Positions 48,418-55,886 of a stretch of 64,000 nt of DNA are shown piece after piece. Origin of the DNA: Bradyrhizobium sp. AUGA SZCCT0283 (lineage in GTDB: Bacteria; Pseudomonadota; Alphaproteobacteria; Rhizobiales; Xanthobacteraceae); assembly GCF_018130385.1 (NCBI RefSeq), contig NZ_JAFCLU010000002.1, positions 367,840 through 431,839 on the forward strand. The letters run 5' to 3'. How positions within the stretch are numbered: position 1 is the first letter of the stretch; each line of letters opens with the position of its first letter. Position numbers and translations under genes: made by a program. The notes under the pieces are model-generated. The model was not told the origin of the DNA, did not search any database, and saw nothing but the letters and a program-made list of their open reading frames with translations.

Positions 48418-48657
48418 ATGACGACATCCTTCACCCGCAAGGCGCTGCTCGGGACCACGATCGCCGCCAGTATGGGCATCGGCTACGCCATCGGCGCGCA
48501 GCCGCACATGACCGCCAGCATCGGCCTCTTGCAATCGGCCCGCGCCGAACTCGGAGCCGCGACGCCGAACAAGGGCGGCCACCGCGAACGCGCGATCAAG
48601 CTGATCGATCAGGCGATCAGCGAGGTCCGCGCCGGCATGGCATTCGCCGGCGGCTGA
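48418..48657 (+). CDS. Small secreted or membrane-anchored hypothetical protein
   Basis: The 79-residue protein starts at the ATG at 48418 with an AGGAG site. Its N-terminus MTTSFTRKALLGTTIAASMG is a signal or anchor sequence. The mature part contains ERAIKLIDQAISEVRAGMAF, an amphipathic helix found in small rhizobial stress proteins. It is 37 bp upstream of the glycine-rich GCG_CRPN-type gene and probably co-transcribed. Function unknown. Confidence 0.7.
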   Translation: MTTSFTRKALLGTTIAASMGIGYAIGAQPHMTASIGLLQSARAELGAATPNKGGHRERAIKLIDQAISEVRAGMAFAGG

Positions 48658-48694
48658 CGGCAGGCAGCTTGTTGAACAGATCGGGAGAGATTTC

Positions 48695-48943
48695 ATGAAC
48701 AGACTGATCGCCACCGCTTTCGTTTTCGGCATGATCGTCGGCAGCGCCCATGCGATGCCGATGGCGCCGCTCGCGCCCGCCACCAGCAGCGACGTTATCG
48801 AAGTCGCCGGCGGATGCGGCCGTGGCTGGCACCGCGGCCCCTATGGCGGCTGCCGCCGCAACTACGCCCAACCCTGGCTGCACGCCTGCCCGCGCGGCTG
48901 GTATCCCGGCCCCTTCGGCCGCTGCCGCGCCAACGGGACGTGA
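48695..48943 (+). CDS. Small secreted Gly/Cys/Arg-rich protein (GCG_CRPN type)
   Basis: An 82-residue protein with a signal sequence (MNRLIATAFVFGMIVGSAHA). The mature part is VAGGCGRGWHRGPYGGCRRN, then ACPRGWYPGPFGRC; this is the repeated Gly-Cys-Gly / Trp-His-Arg-Gly-Pro pattern of the GCG_CRPN family of rhizobial secreted mini-proteins. It contains four cysteines suitable for two disulfides. A truncated copy of its last 16 codons lies at 49913-49961. Function unknown. Confidence 0.8.
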   Translation: MNRLIATAFVFGMIVGSAHAMPMAPLAPATSSDVIEVAGGCGRGWHRGPYGGCRRNYAQPWLHACPRGWYPGPFGRCRANGT

Positions 48944-49090
48944 GGCGCGATCGGCAACCTTCCGCCCCGACCCCGGAATTTACCGGATAGACCGGCCGCG
49001 AAAAAAATCTAGAGTTCAAGCCTCAACCATGGTTGGAGCGGCTCGGGGCTTTCAATCACGTAAAGCGTATTGCAATCACATGCGCATGAG

Positions 49091-49117
49091 CGGCGGGCCG
49101 AAAGGTCCGCCGTTTTT
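49091..49117 (+). terminator. Intrinsic terminator with GAAA tetraloop
   Basis: CGGCGGGCC and GGTCCGCCG form a nine-base stem (one G-T) with a GAAA tetraloop, followed by TTTTT. It lies 148 bases past the 48695-48943 gene. Its twin is at 49992-50018. Confidence 0.85.
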
Positions 49118-49179
49118 GTTGCGTAGCCGGCTGGTCCAACGTCGTCCGCGCGAACGCACGGCCCACCGCTTTATCCGCG

Positions 49180-49288
49180 TCATTGTGAGCCAACGGGTCG
49201 CGCGAATGCGCGCCCGATGACAGGCTCCGCAAAGCAATCCATGGCGCCGCACGCGGAGAGGTGGATTGCTTCGCTGCGCTCGCAATGA
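49180..49288. repeat. Palindromic repeat, TCATTGCGAGCG family, copy 2
   Basis: The left arm starts TCATTGTGAGCC and ends GCAATCCATGG but is interrupted by about 35 extra bases. The right arm (TGGATTGCTTCGCTGCGCTC, 49262-49288) is intact. It corresponds to the pair at 38941-39014. Confidence 0.7.
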
Positions 49289-49343
49289 CGGCTGGACGAG
49301 CTTGCGCGTTCTCGCGGCGCGTGTCGCCCGAGGTTTGCCTGAA

Positions 49344-49712
49344 ACTTTCTGCCCTCTTGTTCAGAGGGCGCAGGGAAGACCGGGTGCACGCTGCACCCGC
49401 GGTCTCATGTGCAAAGCGCACTTGGCAAAGCGCACATGAGCATACAGGTCCAGCGGAAACACTCCGGCCTTCCCTGCGCAATGGCTTTACGGTTTACTTC
49501 GTGCTCTCCCCGGTGAACGGCTTTCTTGCCACCGTCGTCCTCAAGAAGCTTGCTTCTCAAGAACCTGACGCCAGCACCGCGGCGTCAGGACCACACGACT
49601 TCGCCGTACGCTCAAGCCACACACGTCAGTCGCAGCTCTCGCGTCCATCGCATCTCACCGCACGTTCGTGACGATGGCCAACGCCCCTCATCCGCCGTGA
49701 GACAAGCGGTGT
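49344..49712. repeat. Block of consecutive hairpins (candidate structured repeat element)
   Basis: Four or five perfect inverted repeats follow one another: GCCCTCT/AGAGGGC (49351-49369), GGGTGCA/TGCACCC inside GACC/GGTC (49378-49404), CTCATGTGC/GCACATGAG (49404-49440), AGAAGC/GCTTCT (49544-49557) and CCTGACGCC/GGCGTCAGG (49564-49589). The sequence style matches a dispersed non-coding element that I associate with Bradyrhizobium genomes. No protein frame is convincing. Confidence 0.5.
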
Positions 49713-49861
49713 TATGCCGATGATTTGCTCTCGAAGTTAAGCGGAATATTTTTGCAAAAGGGACTGGACAGGTTTTTGGTGATTTGCCCGTCGTGCCAAT
49801 TGGTCGCAGGCCGCTGCAAGAAATCGTGCTTGCGCGCAAAGCAAATCAGTTCGCAGGCCGA

Positions 49862-49892
49862 AGGGTGGGCAAAGCGCAAGCGTGCCCACCCT
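49862..49892. repeat. 10-bp inverted repeat next to the gene remnant
   Basis: AGGGTGGGCA and TGCCCACCCT are a perfect 10-bp inverted repeat around an 11-base loop (AAGCGCAAGCG). It resembles a short dispersed repeat and sits 20 bases before the truncated GCG_CRPN remnant. Confidence 0.6.
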
Positions 49893-49912
49893 CGATACGC
49901 GCATTCGATGAT

Positions 49913-49961
49913 GCTGGTATCCCGGCCCCTTCGGCCGCTGCCGCGGCAACGGGACGTAAGG
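49913..49961 (+). pseudogene. 3' remnant of a GCG_CRPN-type gene
   Basis: The 48 bases match the end of the gene at 48695-48943 with two or three differences, one of them changing the stop from TGA to TAA. The frame reads WYPGPFGRCRGNGT before the stop. The 5' part of this second copy is missing and replaced by repeat DNA. A terminator nearly identical to the one after the first gene follows 30 bases later. Confidence 0.7.
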
Positions 49962-49991
49962 TTTCATCGCGAGACGATACTGCATCACGGG

Positions 49992-50018
49992 CGGCGGATC
50001 GAAAGGTCCGCCGTTTTT
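49992..50018 (+). terminator. Intrinsic terminator with GAAA tetraloop, second copy
   Basis: CGGCGGATC and GGTCCGCCG form a nine-base stem around GAAA with TTTTT after it, almost identical to 49091-49117. It was presumably duplicated with the gene remnant before it. Confidence 0.85.
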
Positions 50019-50026
50019 CTCTTTCG

Positions 50027-50054
50027 TCATTGCGAGCGAAGCGAAGCAATCCAT
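50027..50054 (+). repeat. TCATTGCGAGCG repeat, copy 3 (single arm)
   Basis: TCATTGCGAGCGAAGCGAAG followed by CAATCCAT matches the arms at 38941 and 49262, without an inverted partner nearby. Confidence 0.8.
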
Positions 50055-50282
50055 ATCTCAACGCGGGGATAGGGTGCGCGCTGCTGCACCCGAATAGGTA
50101 TCGCTTCGCTCCACCCATCCTATGCTCCAGTTCACCCCTGACAGGCTTTTCCTGACATCCGTGAGGCGGGCTTCATTCTAATATGCCGTCGGCATGCACG
50201 CAGCGGATGGAATGCGCGCAGCAGGCCGATCCAAGTCATCAGAACCATCTTCGGGCGTATCGGCAGCACGAGGTGAATCCAG

Positions 50283-50480
50283 GTGAAGAAGTTCGTCCAT
50301 TCCGCAATCACGTTTCTTCTTGCCTTGGGCAGCGCGTCGTTCGTGGCGTACGTGATGGCGCACATCGCACACGACAATCTCGGCATTCCCGGCTCCGCAC
50401 TTCGGGAGCAGGCCCTGATCGGCGCGGGCGTCATCGTTGGCCTTGTCACGATCGAGTTGCTTGCCAGCAAGGAGAGGTAG
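50283..50480 (+). CDS. Small two-span membrane protein
   Basis: A 65-residue protein beginning MKKFVHSAITFLLALGSASF. Two hydrophobic segments (about 6-28 and 44-60) are separated by HDNLGIPGSALREQALIG. It resembles its downstream neighbour (50485-50694), sharing GSAS, a histidine in the loop, G-x-LR and ALI-x-AG. The two genes are 4 bp apart and appear to be a tandem duplication. Function unknown. Confidence 0.65.
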   Translation: MKKFVHSAITFLLALGSASFVAYVMAHIAHDNLGIPGSALREQALIGAGVIVGLVTIELLASKER

Positions 50481-50484
50481 CAGA

Positions 50485-50694
50485 GTGGACCCATTGAGGA
50501 CCATCGATCAGGCCATTGCCGTCATCTTCTACATTGGAAGCGCCAGCGTGACCGCATTTTTGACGGCGCTCTTTATCCACTACGGGCTGGACGTCGCCCC
50601 GGGGGTATTAAGGCTCGACGCCCTCATCGCGGCTGGTCTGCTTGGCGTTGCATTCCTGCTCGCGATGGCAAGTTCTCACGGCGAAGAGGAGTAA
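50485..50694 (+). CDS. Small two-span membrane protein, tandem paralogue
   Basis: A 69-residue protein from the GTG at 50485, which follows a GGAGAGG site; a longer frame would overlap the previous gene. It reads MDPLRTIDQAIAVIFYIGSA then a loop HYGLDVAPGVLRLDALIAAG and a second hydrophobic segment ending in SSHGEEE. It is similar to the preceding protein. The conserved pair may form a small heteromeric membrane complex (inference). Confidence 0.65.
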   Translation: MDPLRTIDQAIAVIFYIGSASVTAFLTALFIHYGLDVAPGVLRLDALIAAGLLGVAFLLAMASSHGEEE

Positions 50695-50742
50695 TTGCGG
50701 GAGCTATCGCGAAATCTGTATTTCCTTATCGGGGGGCTTTGG

Positions 50743-50931
50743 ATGTTCAGCAGCAACACGGCCGATCGCCGGCCATTAGCGTACTGTGCTCCGTGTTCGG
50801 AACGAACGCCGCATCGTTACGAACGATTGGGCGTCAACGGCCGGCAAACGTCCAGGGCCATCTGCCTGGTTTGCAGCAACGACTCACGCGGCGACACCGC
50901 CCAGCAAGAGGCAACCCAATCGTCTCCTTAA
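50743..50931 (+). CDS. Small zinc-ribbon-like protein
   Basis: The ATG at 50743, after a GGGGGG site, gives 62 residues (MFSSNTADRRPLAYCAPCSE). Two CxxC pairs (YCAPC and ICLVC, 24 residues apart) look like a zinc ribbon. An in-frame TTG at 50695 would add 16 residues. It lies 48 bp after the tandem membrane proteins. No family was recognised. Confidence 0.5.
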   Translation: MFSSNTADRRPLAYCAPCSERTPHRYERLGVNGRQTSRAICLVCSNDSRGDTAQQEATQSSP

Positions 50932-51055
50932 GCGGGACAGGACGTCCGCCCTTCGACGGCTGACAGGTTTTTCCTGACGCGCCGGCACGAGATTGCACTC
51001 TAGGATGCCGGCGGGTCGACGAACAGGGCGATCGAGGGGACGAGGAGTACGAAGG

Positions 51056-51301
51056 GTGGGCCGAACCAAGAGCAAATCGATCAAGCCATCCCGAACCGAG
51101 CAACTGCATGAGCGGGCGGTTTTCTTCAGGCGGCTGGCGGACGGCGCAGGCAACCTGAAATTTGCGACAAAGCTTCAGGCGTTGGTGGACGAGTATGAGA
51201 GGGAGGCCAGGCGAGCCGCGTCACAAACGGAAGCGCCTGGTACCCCGCAAGAGCTCGAAGGCGCTTCTGGCACTTATCCGGAGCATCACACGGATCACTG
51301 A
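51056..51301 (+). CDS. Small hypothetical protein
   Basis: The GTG at 51056, preceded by GAGGAG, gives 81 residues. A helical middle (EQLHERAVFFRRLADGAGNL, KLQALVDEYEREARRAAS) carries alternating charges, as in small stress or DNA-associated proteins. An earlier ATG (51005) would add a basic Arg-rich tail. No domain is recognised. Confidence 0.5.
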   Translation: MGRTKSKSIKPSRTEQLHERAVFFRRLADGAGNLKFATKLQALVDEYEREARRAASQTEAPGTPQELEGASGTYPEHHTDH

Positions 51302-51355
51302 TGCAGCCGTCCCCGGCATCCGGTTTTGCGCGATCACATAACATCAGCCCACGGC

Positions 51356-51727
51356 ATGGCAACGCAATACGTCCCCGACGACATCAGGGACTTCATATTG
51401 AAACACATCGTTTCGGTGGCACAAATCGAAGCACTGCTTCTCATCTGGTCCAGCCCCGAGGAGCGATGGGGATTGCGTCAGATTGCGGCCCGCATCTACA
51501 CCAGCGATACCGAAACGGCAAAGGCGCTTGGTGGACTCTGTGCCGAGGGATTGCTGGTTTGCGTAGATGGAGTTTTTAGCTTGAACAGGTCAGCAGAAAA
51601 CGTCGAGATGATTCGAAAACTTCAGGAAGTCTACGCCCGCTACCTCATTCCGGTGACCGATGTCATCCACGGCAAGTCCCGCAGCGCTCCATCGACTGCC
51701 GGGGCTTTCCGGCATCGGAAGGACTGA
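51356..51727 (+). CDS. Hypothetical protein with winged-helix-like features
   Basis: The 123-residue protein starts MATQYVPDDIRDFILKHIVS. It contains EERWGLRQIAARIYTSDTET then KALGGLCAEGLLVC, which resembles a MarR/winged-helix core. The stop overlaps the next start (TGATG). It may be a small regulator, but no ligand or target is known; the assignment is from pattern only. Confidence 0.55.
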   Translation: MATQYVPDDIRDFILKHIVSVAQIEALLLIWSSPEERWGLRQIAARIYTSDTETAKALGGLCAEGLLVCVDGVFSLNRSAENVEMIRKLQEVYARYLIPVTDVIHGKSRSAPSTAGAFRHRKD

Positions 51728-52050
51728 TGGCGATGCCCGCGATCATGTTCGGTCTGTGCACCGGAGCCCCCGCATGCACTGCGCGGGCGCCGCATGTCTG
51801 GCACAGGATGGTTGGCCTGGGTACGCTTCTGATCGCCCTGTCCCTGGCGCAATCATCCTTCGCGCAAAAACTCTATCCCTACGAACCCCTGATGATGGAT
51901 CCTTACTCCACCATCTACGTCAACGACGGCTCCTGTTCGGCCGGCAAGGTCTTGAAGGTGCAAGGCGCGCCACGAAATCATCGCCGGAAGAAGAGCTGCG
52001 TGCCAATGAGCGATCTGCAGGGTGTCCCGCGTACGGGCACAGTCAAGTAG
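51727..52050 (+). CDS. Small secreted protein resembling DUF6719
   Basis: The start at 51727 has a GGAAGGA site and overlaps the upstream stop, giving 107 residues. An internal ATG at 51808 (MVGLGTLLIALSLAQSSFA) would begin directly with the signal peptide and may be the real start. The mature part YVNDGSCSAGKVLKVQG and RRKKSCVPM has two cysteines in the pattern I know from DUF6719-type rhizobial proteins. Family assignment is tentative. It converges on the response regulator gene. Confidence 0.55.
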   Translation: MAMPAIMFGLCTGAPACTARAPHVWHRMVGLGTLLIALSLAQSSFAQKLYPYEPLMMDPYSTIYVNDGSCSAGKVLKVQGAPRNHRRKKSCVPMSDLQGVPRTGTVK

Positions 52051-52167
52051 CCGACCATCTCCAACGGGCAACTGGTACGCCTGAAAAAGCTCCTCGCGCG
52101 CCGGCCCGAGGACATGCACGGGAGCGGCTGCTCGTTACACTGCCGGCAACTCGTGTTCCGATCGCAC

Positions 52168-52821
52168 TCAGTTGGGAGCCGCGAGCCAGCCTCGCGTTAT
52201 GCCGTAGCGGACGATATCGGCGCGGCTGTGCAGCCCCTTCTTCTCGGATGCCCGCGCCTTGTAGGTCTCAACACTCTTGACGCTCACTTCCAGCTCTCCG
52301 GCGATTTGCTTGTTGCTGAATCCCTGCGCGACGAGCTTGAGCACGTCCTCTTCGCGCCGGCTGAGCTCCCCGCCCTCGCTATCGCCCGCCAACGCGAACT
52401 CGGGAGCGCTCATCGATGCCTTCTCGGCTATGGCGGGATCGAGGTAGATCGCTCCCTGATTGACCGCCCGGATAGCGCGGAGCAATTCTTCTGCGGCCGA
52501 TCGCTTCAAAAGATATCCCCTCGCTCCCGCTTCAAGAACCGGGTGAACATAGGCACGATCCTCGTGAACGGTCAGGGCAATGATCTTGACCTCCGGGCAC
52601 CGCCGGCTCACCCGACGCGCGAGTTCCATACCGCTGATGTCCGGCAGCGATAGATCTATGACCGCAATATCGGGCATGCATTCGCAAATGGCCTTCAAGC
52701 CCGCCGCCCCCGTATTCGCCTCGCCGACGAGCTCGACCTCGGGCACGCCCTGCAGCAGCGCGCGTATGCCGGCGAGCACGACCGGATGATCATCGACGAG
52801 CGCAATGCGAATGGGCGTCAT
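52168..52821 (-). CDS. NarL/FixJ-type response regulator
   Basis: A 217-residue regulator. The receiver domain has acidic pocket residues D10/D11, phosphoacceptor D56 (IAVIDLSLPD) and K105-like in YLLKRSAAEE. The LuxR-type helix-turn-helix covers 150-212 (LSRREEDVLKLVAQGFSNKQ, IAGELEVSVKSVETYKARAS). It overlaps the histidine kinase gene by 4 bp and is its obvious partner. Target genes are unknown. Confidence 0.94.
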   Translation of the reverse strand: MTPIRIALVDDHPVVLAGIRALLQGVPEVELVGEANTGAAGLKAICECMPDIAVIDLSLPDISGMELARRVSRRCPEVKIIALTVHEDRAYVHPVLEAGARGYLLKRSAAEELLRAIRAVNQGAIYLDPAIAEKASMSAPEFALAGDSEGGELSRREEDVLKLVAQGFSNKQIAGELEVSVKSVETYKARASEKKGLHSRADIVRYGITRGWLAAPN

Positions 52822-54896
52822 GCGGCGGTCTCCTGCACTTCAAGCGGGATCTGGACAAAGATCGTGCTCCCTTTTCCCGGCGCCGACTCCACCGCTATCG
52901 TGCCGCCGAGCAGGGCGACGCGCTCCTTCATGCCGGATAGGCCCAATCCCGAAGCCTGCCCCGCGCCCGAAGCATTCCGGCCGACGCTTTCCGGGTCAAA
53001 ACCTATGCCGTCGTCCTCAAGAACGAGCGCCAGCCCTTCCGGTTTCTTCTCGAGCACAATGCTGACCTTGCTGGCCCTTGCGTGCTTCAGAACGTTGGTC
53101 AATCCCTCCTGAACGAGCCGGTACAGCACCGCGGCCACATCGGGAGGCAGCGGATGGTCGCGCCCGAAGGTCTGGATATCGACACGAATGCCGTAGCGTT
53201 CCTGCCATTCCGCAACATAGGCTTCCATCGCCTTGAAGATACCGAGGTCATCGATCGCCGTCGGCCGCAGGTCAGAAGCCGTGCGATGAATGTCACGGCC
53301 GATCTGCGCGGCAAGCTGTTCCAGCCATCGCACTTGCTCGGTCGCCGCCTCGCCATTGCGGCCTTTGGCCAATCCCTGCTCGAGCGCTTTCAGGCCGAGA
53401 GACAGCCCCGTCACCGTCTGCCCGATCTGGTCGTGCAGTTCCCGCGAAATCCGGCGCTGCTCCTCCTCCTGGGCCGAAGCCAGACGTCGAAGCAGATGAG
53501 ACCGTTCGGTCTCCGCGCGTTTGAGAATGTCGATGTCGGCCAATACGCCGTGAATCACATGACGCCGGTTGGGCGGCCCCTCCGCCCTTCCCGCCGCGCG
53601 CAACCAATACTCCCCACGATCGTCGGACTGAATCGGAAACTCGACACTGCTCGATCTGCCGCTCTCGAGGCAGTCGTTAGCGAACGCAGCCAGCGCAGCG
53701 CGGTGCGGCGGCTCGACCAGCGCGAAAATACGGTCCGTTGACCATCGGGTTTCTCCCGACCGCGCGCCTGCCAGGCCCAGAAGCGCGCAGAAGCGACTAC
53801 AGCCGCTGAATTCGTTTGCGGACAGATCCCAGCGCCATGTACCGAGTTCGGCCGCATCGATCGCGAGCGCCCCTCGCTTTTCACTGTCCAGCAGTGCCGC
53901 AGCCGACTGAAGCGCCTCCAAACGTCGCCGCTGCGCAATTTCCCGGGCGATCACCAGACCGAGGGCGATGGCGAGGCCCACGCTCGCCGCCGTGCCGCCG
54001 AACAACAGCCGCAACGAGCGGGATACTGGCGCATTCAATTCCGACACAGGCACGCCGACATGGACCGACCACCCATCCGTGCCGGCCAGCACGCGGTGGA
54101 CGGTTTCAACATCAATGCCCTCACGCGTCTGCGTTCGTGGCGAGTTCGAGCCGCCGCGCGCCATGGCTTCCTGTACGGCAGGTGTCGTCGCGCCCGCCTT
54201 GGCGATTCTTGTGTCAGGCGTGCGCGCGACCATTTTCTCCTTGGCGTCGATGACGGTGCCAGCCCATCCGGTGGGCAGTCCCGCCTGGCCGAGAATCGTG
54301 CCGATCTGATCGGGCAACAGCCCGACGGTCAGGACGTAGCGGAGCTCGCCATCCCTGATAACGGGGACACGCAGGGACACGAGCTGCTTGCCGATGGCGG
54401 CCTGATACGGGCCGAGCCCGCCGAGCACCGGCTTTTGTGTGCGCAGCACGGCATTGAAGCTTTCGGCGTCGGTTACCGGACCGAGCGGGGCGCCGAGCGG
54501 CCGCAGCACGTTCAGGACCTGCTCCTGATCCGGCTTCGTCAGCGCGGCGGTTTCCCACAGCGGGCGGGCGGCCACGATCCGGGTTGCCTCGAGATAGAAA
54601 TCCTGAAGATTCCCCCGGTCGAGCGCGGCCGAGCTTGCAAGCGTCTCAGCCACCTGCAATTCACGGGAAATTTCGCCTTCGATCCGGTGCGCCACTTGCG
54701 TCAGCGCTTCGGTGGCGGCCTCGCGGGCGTAGCTTCGTTCCTGATCGGCGGTGATATACGCCATCCACCCCCCGAGAAGCAGGACCGGGATGGCGGCCGT
54801 GAGAACGAGGGCTGTGAAAAGCCAAACGCCTTCCTTTGGTCGGCCCGAACCGGAGGAAAGCCTGTTACTCAACTCCGCGATCTTGGACGCGCGCAT
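52818..54896 (-). CDS. NarL-type sensor histidine kinase
   Basis: This 692-residue kinase has a membrane segment at about 26-47, a large extracytoplasmic sensor (dCache-like) up to a second membrane segment near 300-322, a PAS-like region at 345-460, and a HisKA_3 dimerisation domain whose H-box ISRELHDQIGQTVT has the phospho-histidine near residue 487. The HATPase domain follows (LTNVLKHARASKVSI, LVLEDDGIGFDPES, GLGLSGMKERVALLGG). Its stop overlaps the response regulator start. It senses an unknown periplasmic or membrane signal. Confidence 0.93.
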   Translation of the reverse strand: MRASKIAELSNRLSSGSGRPKEGVWLFTALVLTAAIPVLLLGGWMAYITADQERSYAREAATEALTQVAHRIEGEISRELQVAETLASSAALDRGNLQDFYLEATRIVAARPLWETAALTKPDQEQVLNVLRPLGAPLGPVTDAESFNAVLRTQKPVLGGLGPYQAAIGKQLVSLRVPVIRDGELRYVLTVGLLPDQIGTILGQAGLPTGWAGTVIDAKEKMVARTPDTRIAKAGATTPAVQEAMARGGSNSPRTQTREGIDVETVHRVLAGTDGWSVHVGVPVSELNAPVSRSLRLLFGGTAASVGLAIALGLVIAREIAQRRRLEALQSAAALLDSEKRGALAIDAAELGTWRWDLSANEFSGCSRFCALLGLAGARSGETRWSTDRIFALVEPPHRAALAAFANDCLESGRSSSVEFPIQSDDRGEYWLRAAGRAEGPPNRRHVIHGVLADIDILKRAETERSHLLRRLASAQEEEQRRISRELHDQIGQTVTGLSLGLKALEQGLAKGRNGEAATEQVRWLEQLAAQIGRDIHRTASDLRPTAIDDLGIFKAMEAYVAEWQERYGIRVDIQTFGRDHPLPPDVAAVLYRLVQEGLTNVLKHARASKVSIVLEKKPEGLALVLEDDGIGFDPESVGRNASGAGQASGLGLSGMKERVALLGGTIAVESAPGKGSTIFVQIPLEVQETAA

Positions 54897-55095
54897 GTTC
54901 TTTCGCCAGCGAGACTGACAACGCTGTGGGCTCCCTTACGTTGCATTCCCCGATCGGACCAGCCTGACATTAGTCTGCCAAGCGCTACGTTGGCGGCTGA
55001 GGTCAGGTAAACCCTGACACGCACAGCCGCGGTCTCGTTTTCCGGGTGCCCCTGGTTCCGATCAGGCGGGCGCAGACGAGCGGCGCCGGCTGCGC

Positions 55096-55518
55096 TCAAG
55101 TCGAATGCACCGGCTGCGGCACGTCCGCATATCTGTGCGCCAGCCAGGACGACAGCATCGCGGGCACCAAGCCGACAAGGCCGTAGAGCAGGAACTGCAT
55201 CACGCCGGTATCAGGACCGCGCGAGCCATAGATTAATTCCGACGCAGCAAAGCCGATGGCGCCTACGAGCAGTATCCGCGCCACGAAAGAAACCCGCTTG
55301 ACGTGATAGAGAATGTCGTCGATGGCACCGAACATCAGCGCTGGCACGATGCCGAACAGATAGCTGTACTGCAGCGTCTTGACGAACGCGCCGAGGAATT
55401 TTCCGATCTCCGACCAGTTGGTCTCGGTCCAGTAGCCCGAAGCCACCGTGGTCGCGAACAGCATCAAAAACCCGCCGACGAGCGGGCCGATAGCTCCGAA
55501 GATCAAATAGCGTTTCAT
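55096..55518 (-). CDS. Four-span membrane protein (DUF5413-like)
   Basis: A 140-residue protein starting MKRYLIFGAIGPLVGGFLML. Four hydrophobic segments alternate with polar loops (SGYWTETNWSEIGKFLGAF; FGAIDDILYHVKRVS; LIYGSRGPDTGVMQFLLYGL). I recognise this as the DUF5413 family from rhizobia. An AGGCAG region precedes the start. Function unknown. Confidence 0.75.
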   Translation of the reverse strand: MKRYLIFGAIGPLVGGFLMLFATTVASGYWTETNWSEIGKFLGAFVKTLQYSYLFGIVPALMFGAIDDILYHVKRVSFVARILLVGAIGFAASELIYGSRGPDTGVMQFLLYGLVGLVPAMLSSWLAHRYADVPQPVHST

Positions 55519-55886
55519 GGAACTGCCTCCTGGCGCCGTTCACTCCATACAGCAGCTCTAGGACCAAGTAAATTTGCCCGGTCTACTTTCAGTTGATGAG
55601 AGAACCGCCATCGGCGCCAGCGGCGTACCGCTCGATCTCCCCTCGCAAGATTAGAGACCTGCGATGTTCAAGCAGCGGACGCAGCACTACGCCTTTCAAC
55701 TGGTTGTGGGTAAGGCAAATGAACGGTTGTTCAGGTTGGCGGCATCCTACGCAAGACTGAGGCAACTTCCGCGCGCCTTCGGACTTATTGCTGACGGGAA
55801 AAAGCGGCACGCCCCTGAGCGCTGGAGAAGGTAGCCGAAGCGCGAGGCCGATTGCCGCAATGCGATAACCGTGAAGGCGACGTTCG
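55519..55886. other. Gene-poor spacer before the glycosyltransferase pair
   Basis: The 368 bases hold one short frame at 55664-55834 (plus strand, 56 residues beginning MFKQRTQHYAFQLVVGKANE). It is basic and has no recognisable domain or ribosome site, so I do not list it as a gene. No EcfG promoter at the consensus spacing was found in it. Confidence 0.4.

Larger units (their letters stand above)
48944..50282. other. Repeat-rich, gene-free stretch
   Basis: About 1.3 kb without a supportable gene. It holds two near-identical terminators, two copies of the TCATTGCGAGCG repeat, a block of consecutive hairpins (49344-49712), another 10-bp inverted repeat and a truncated gene remnant. Open frames here are frequent but lack coding features. 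Confidence 0.6.

Noticed and set aside
54897..54970. EcfG-type promoter before the histidine kinase
   Set aside because: The best match is GCAAC-N16-CGTT, with one mismatch in the most conserved -35 positions, so I did not count it.
55664..55834. 56-residue plus-strand frame in the spacer before the glycosyltransferases
   Set aside because: It lacks a ribosome site and any recognisable pattern; kept only as a note in the spacer entry.
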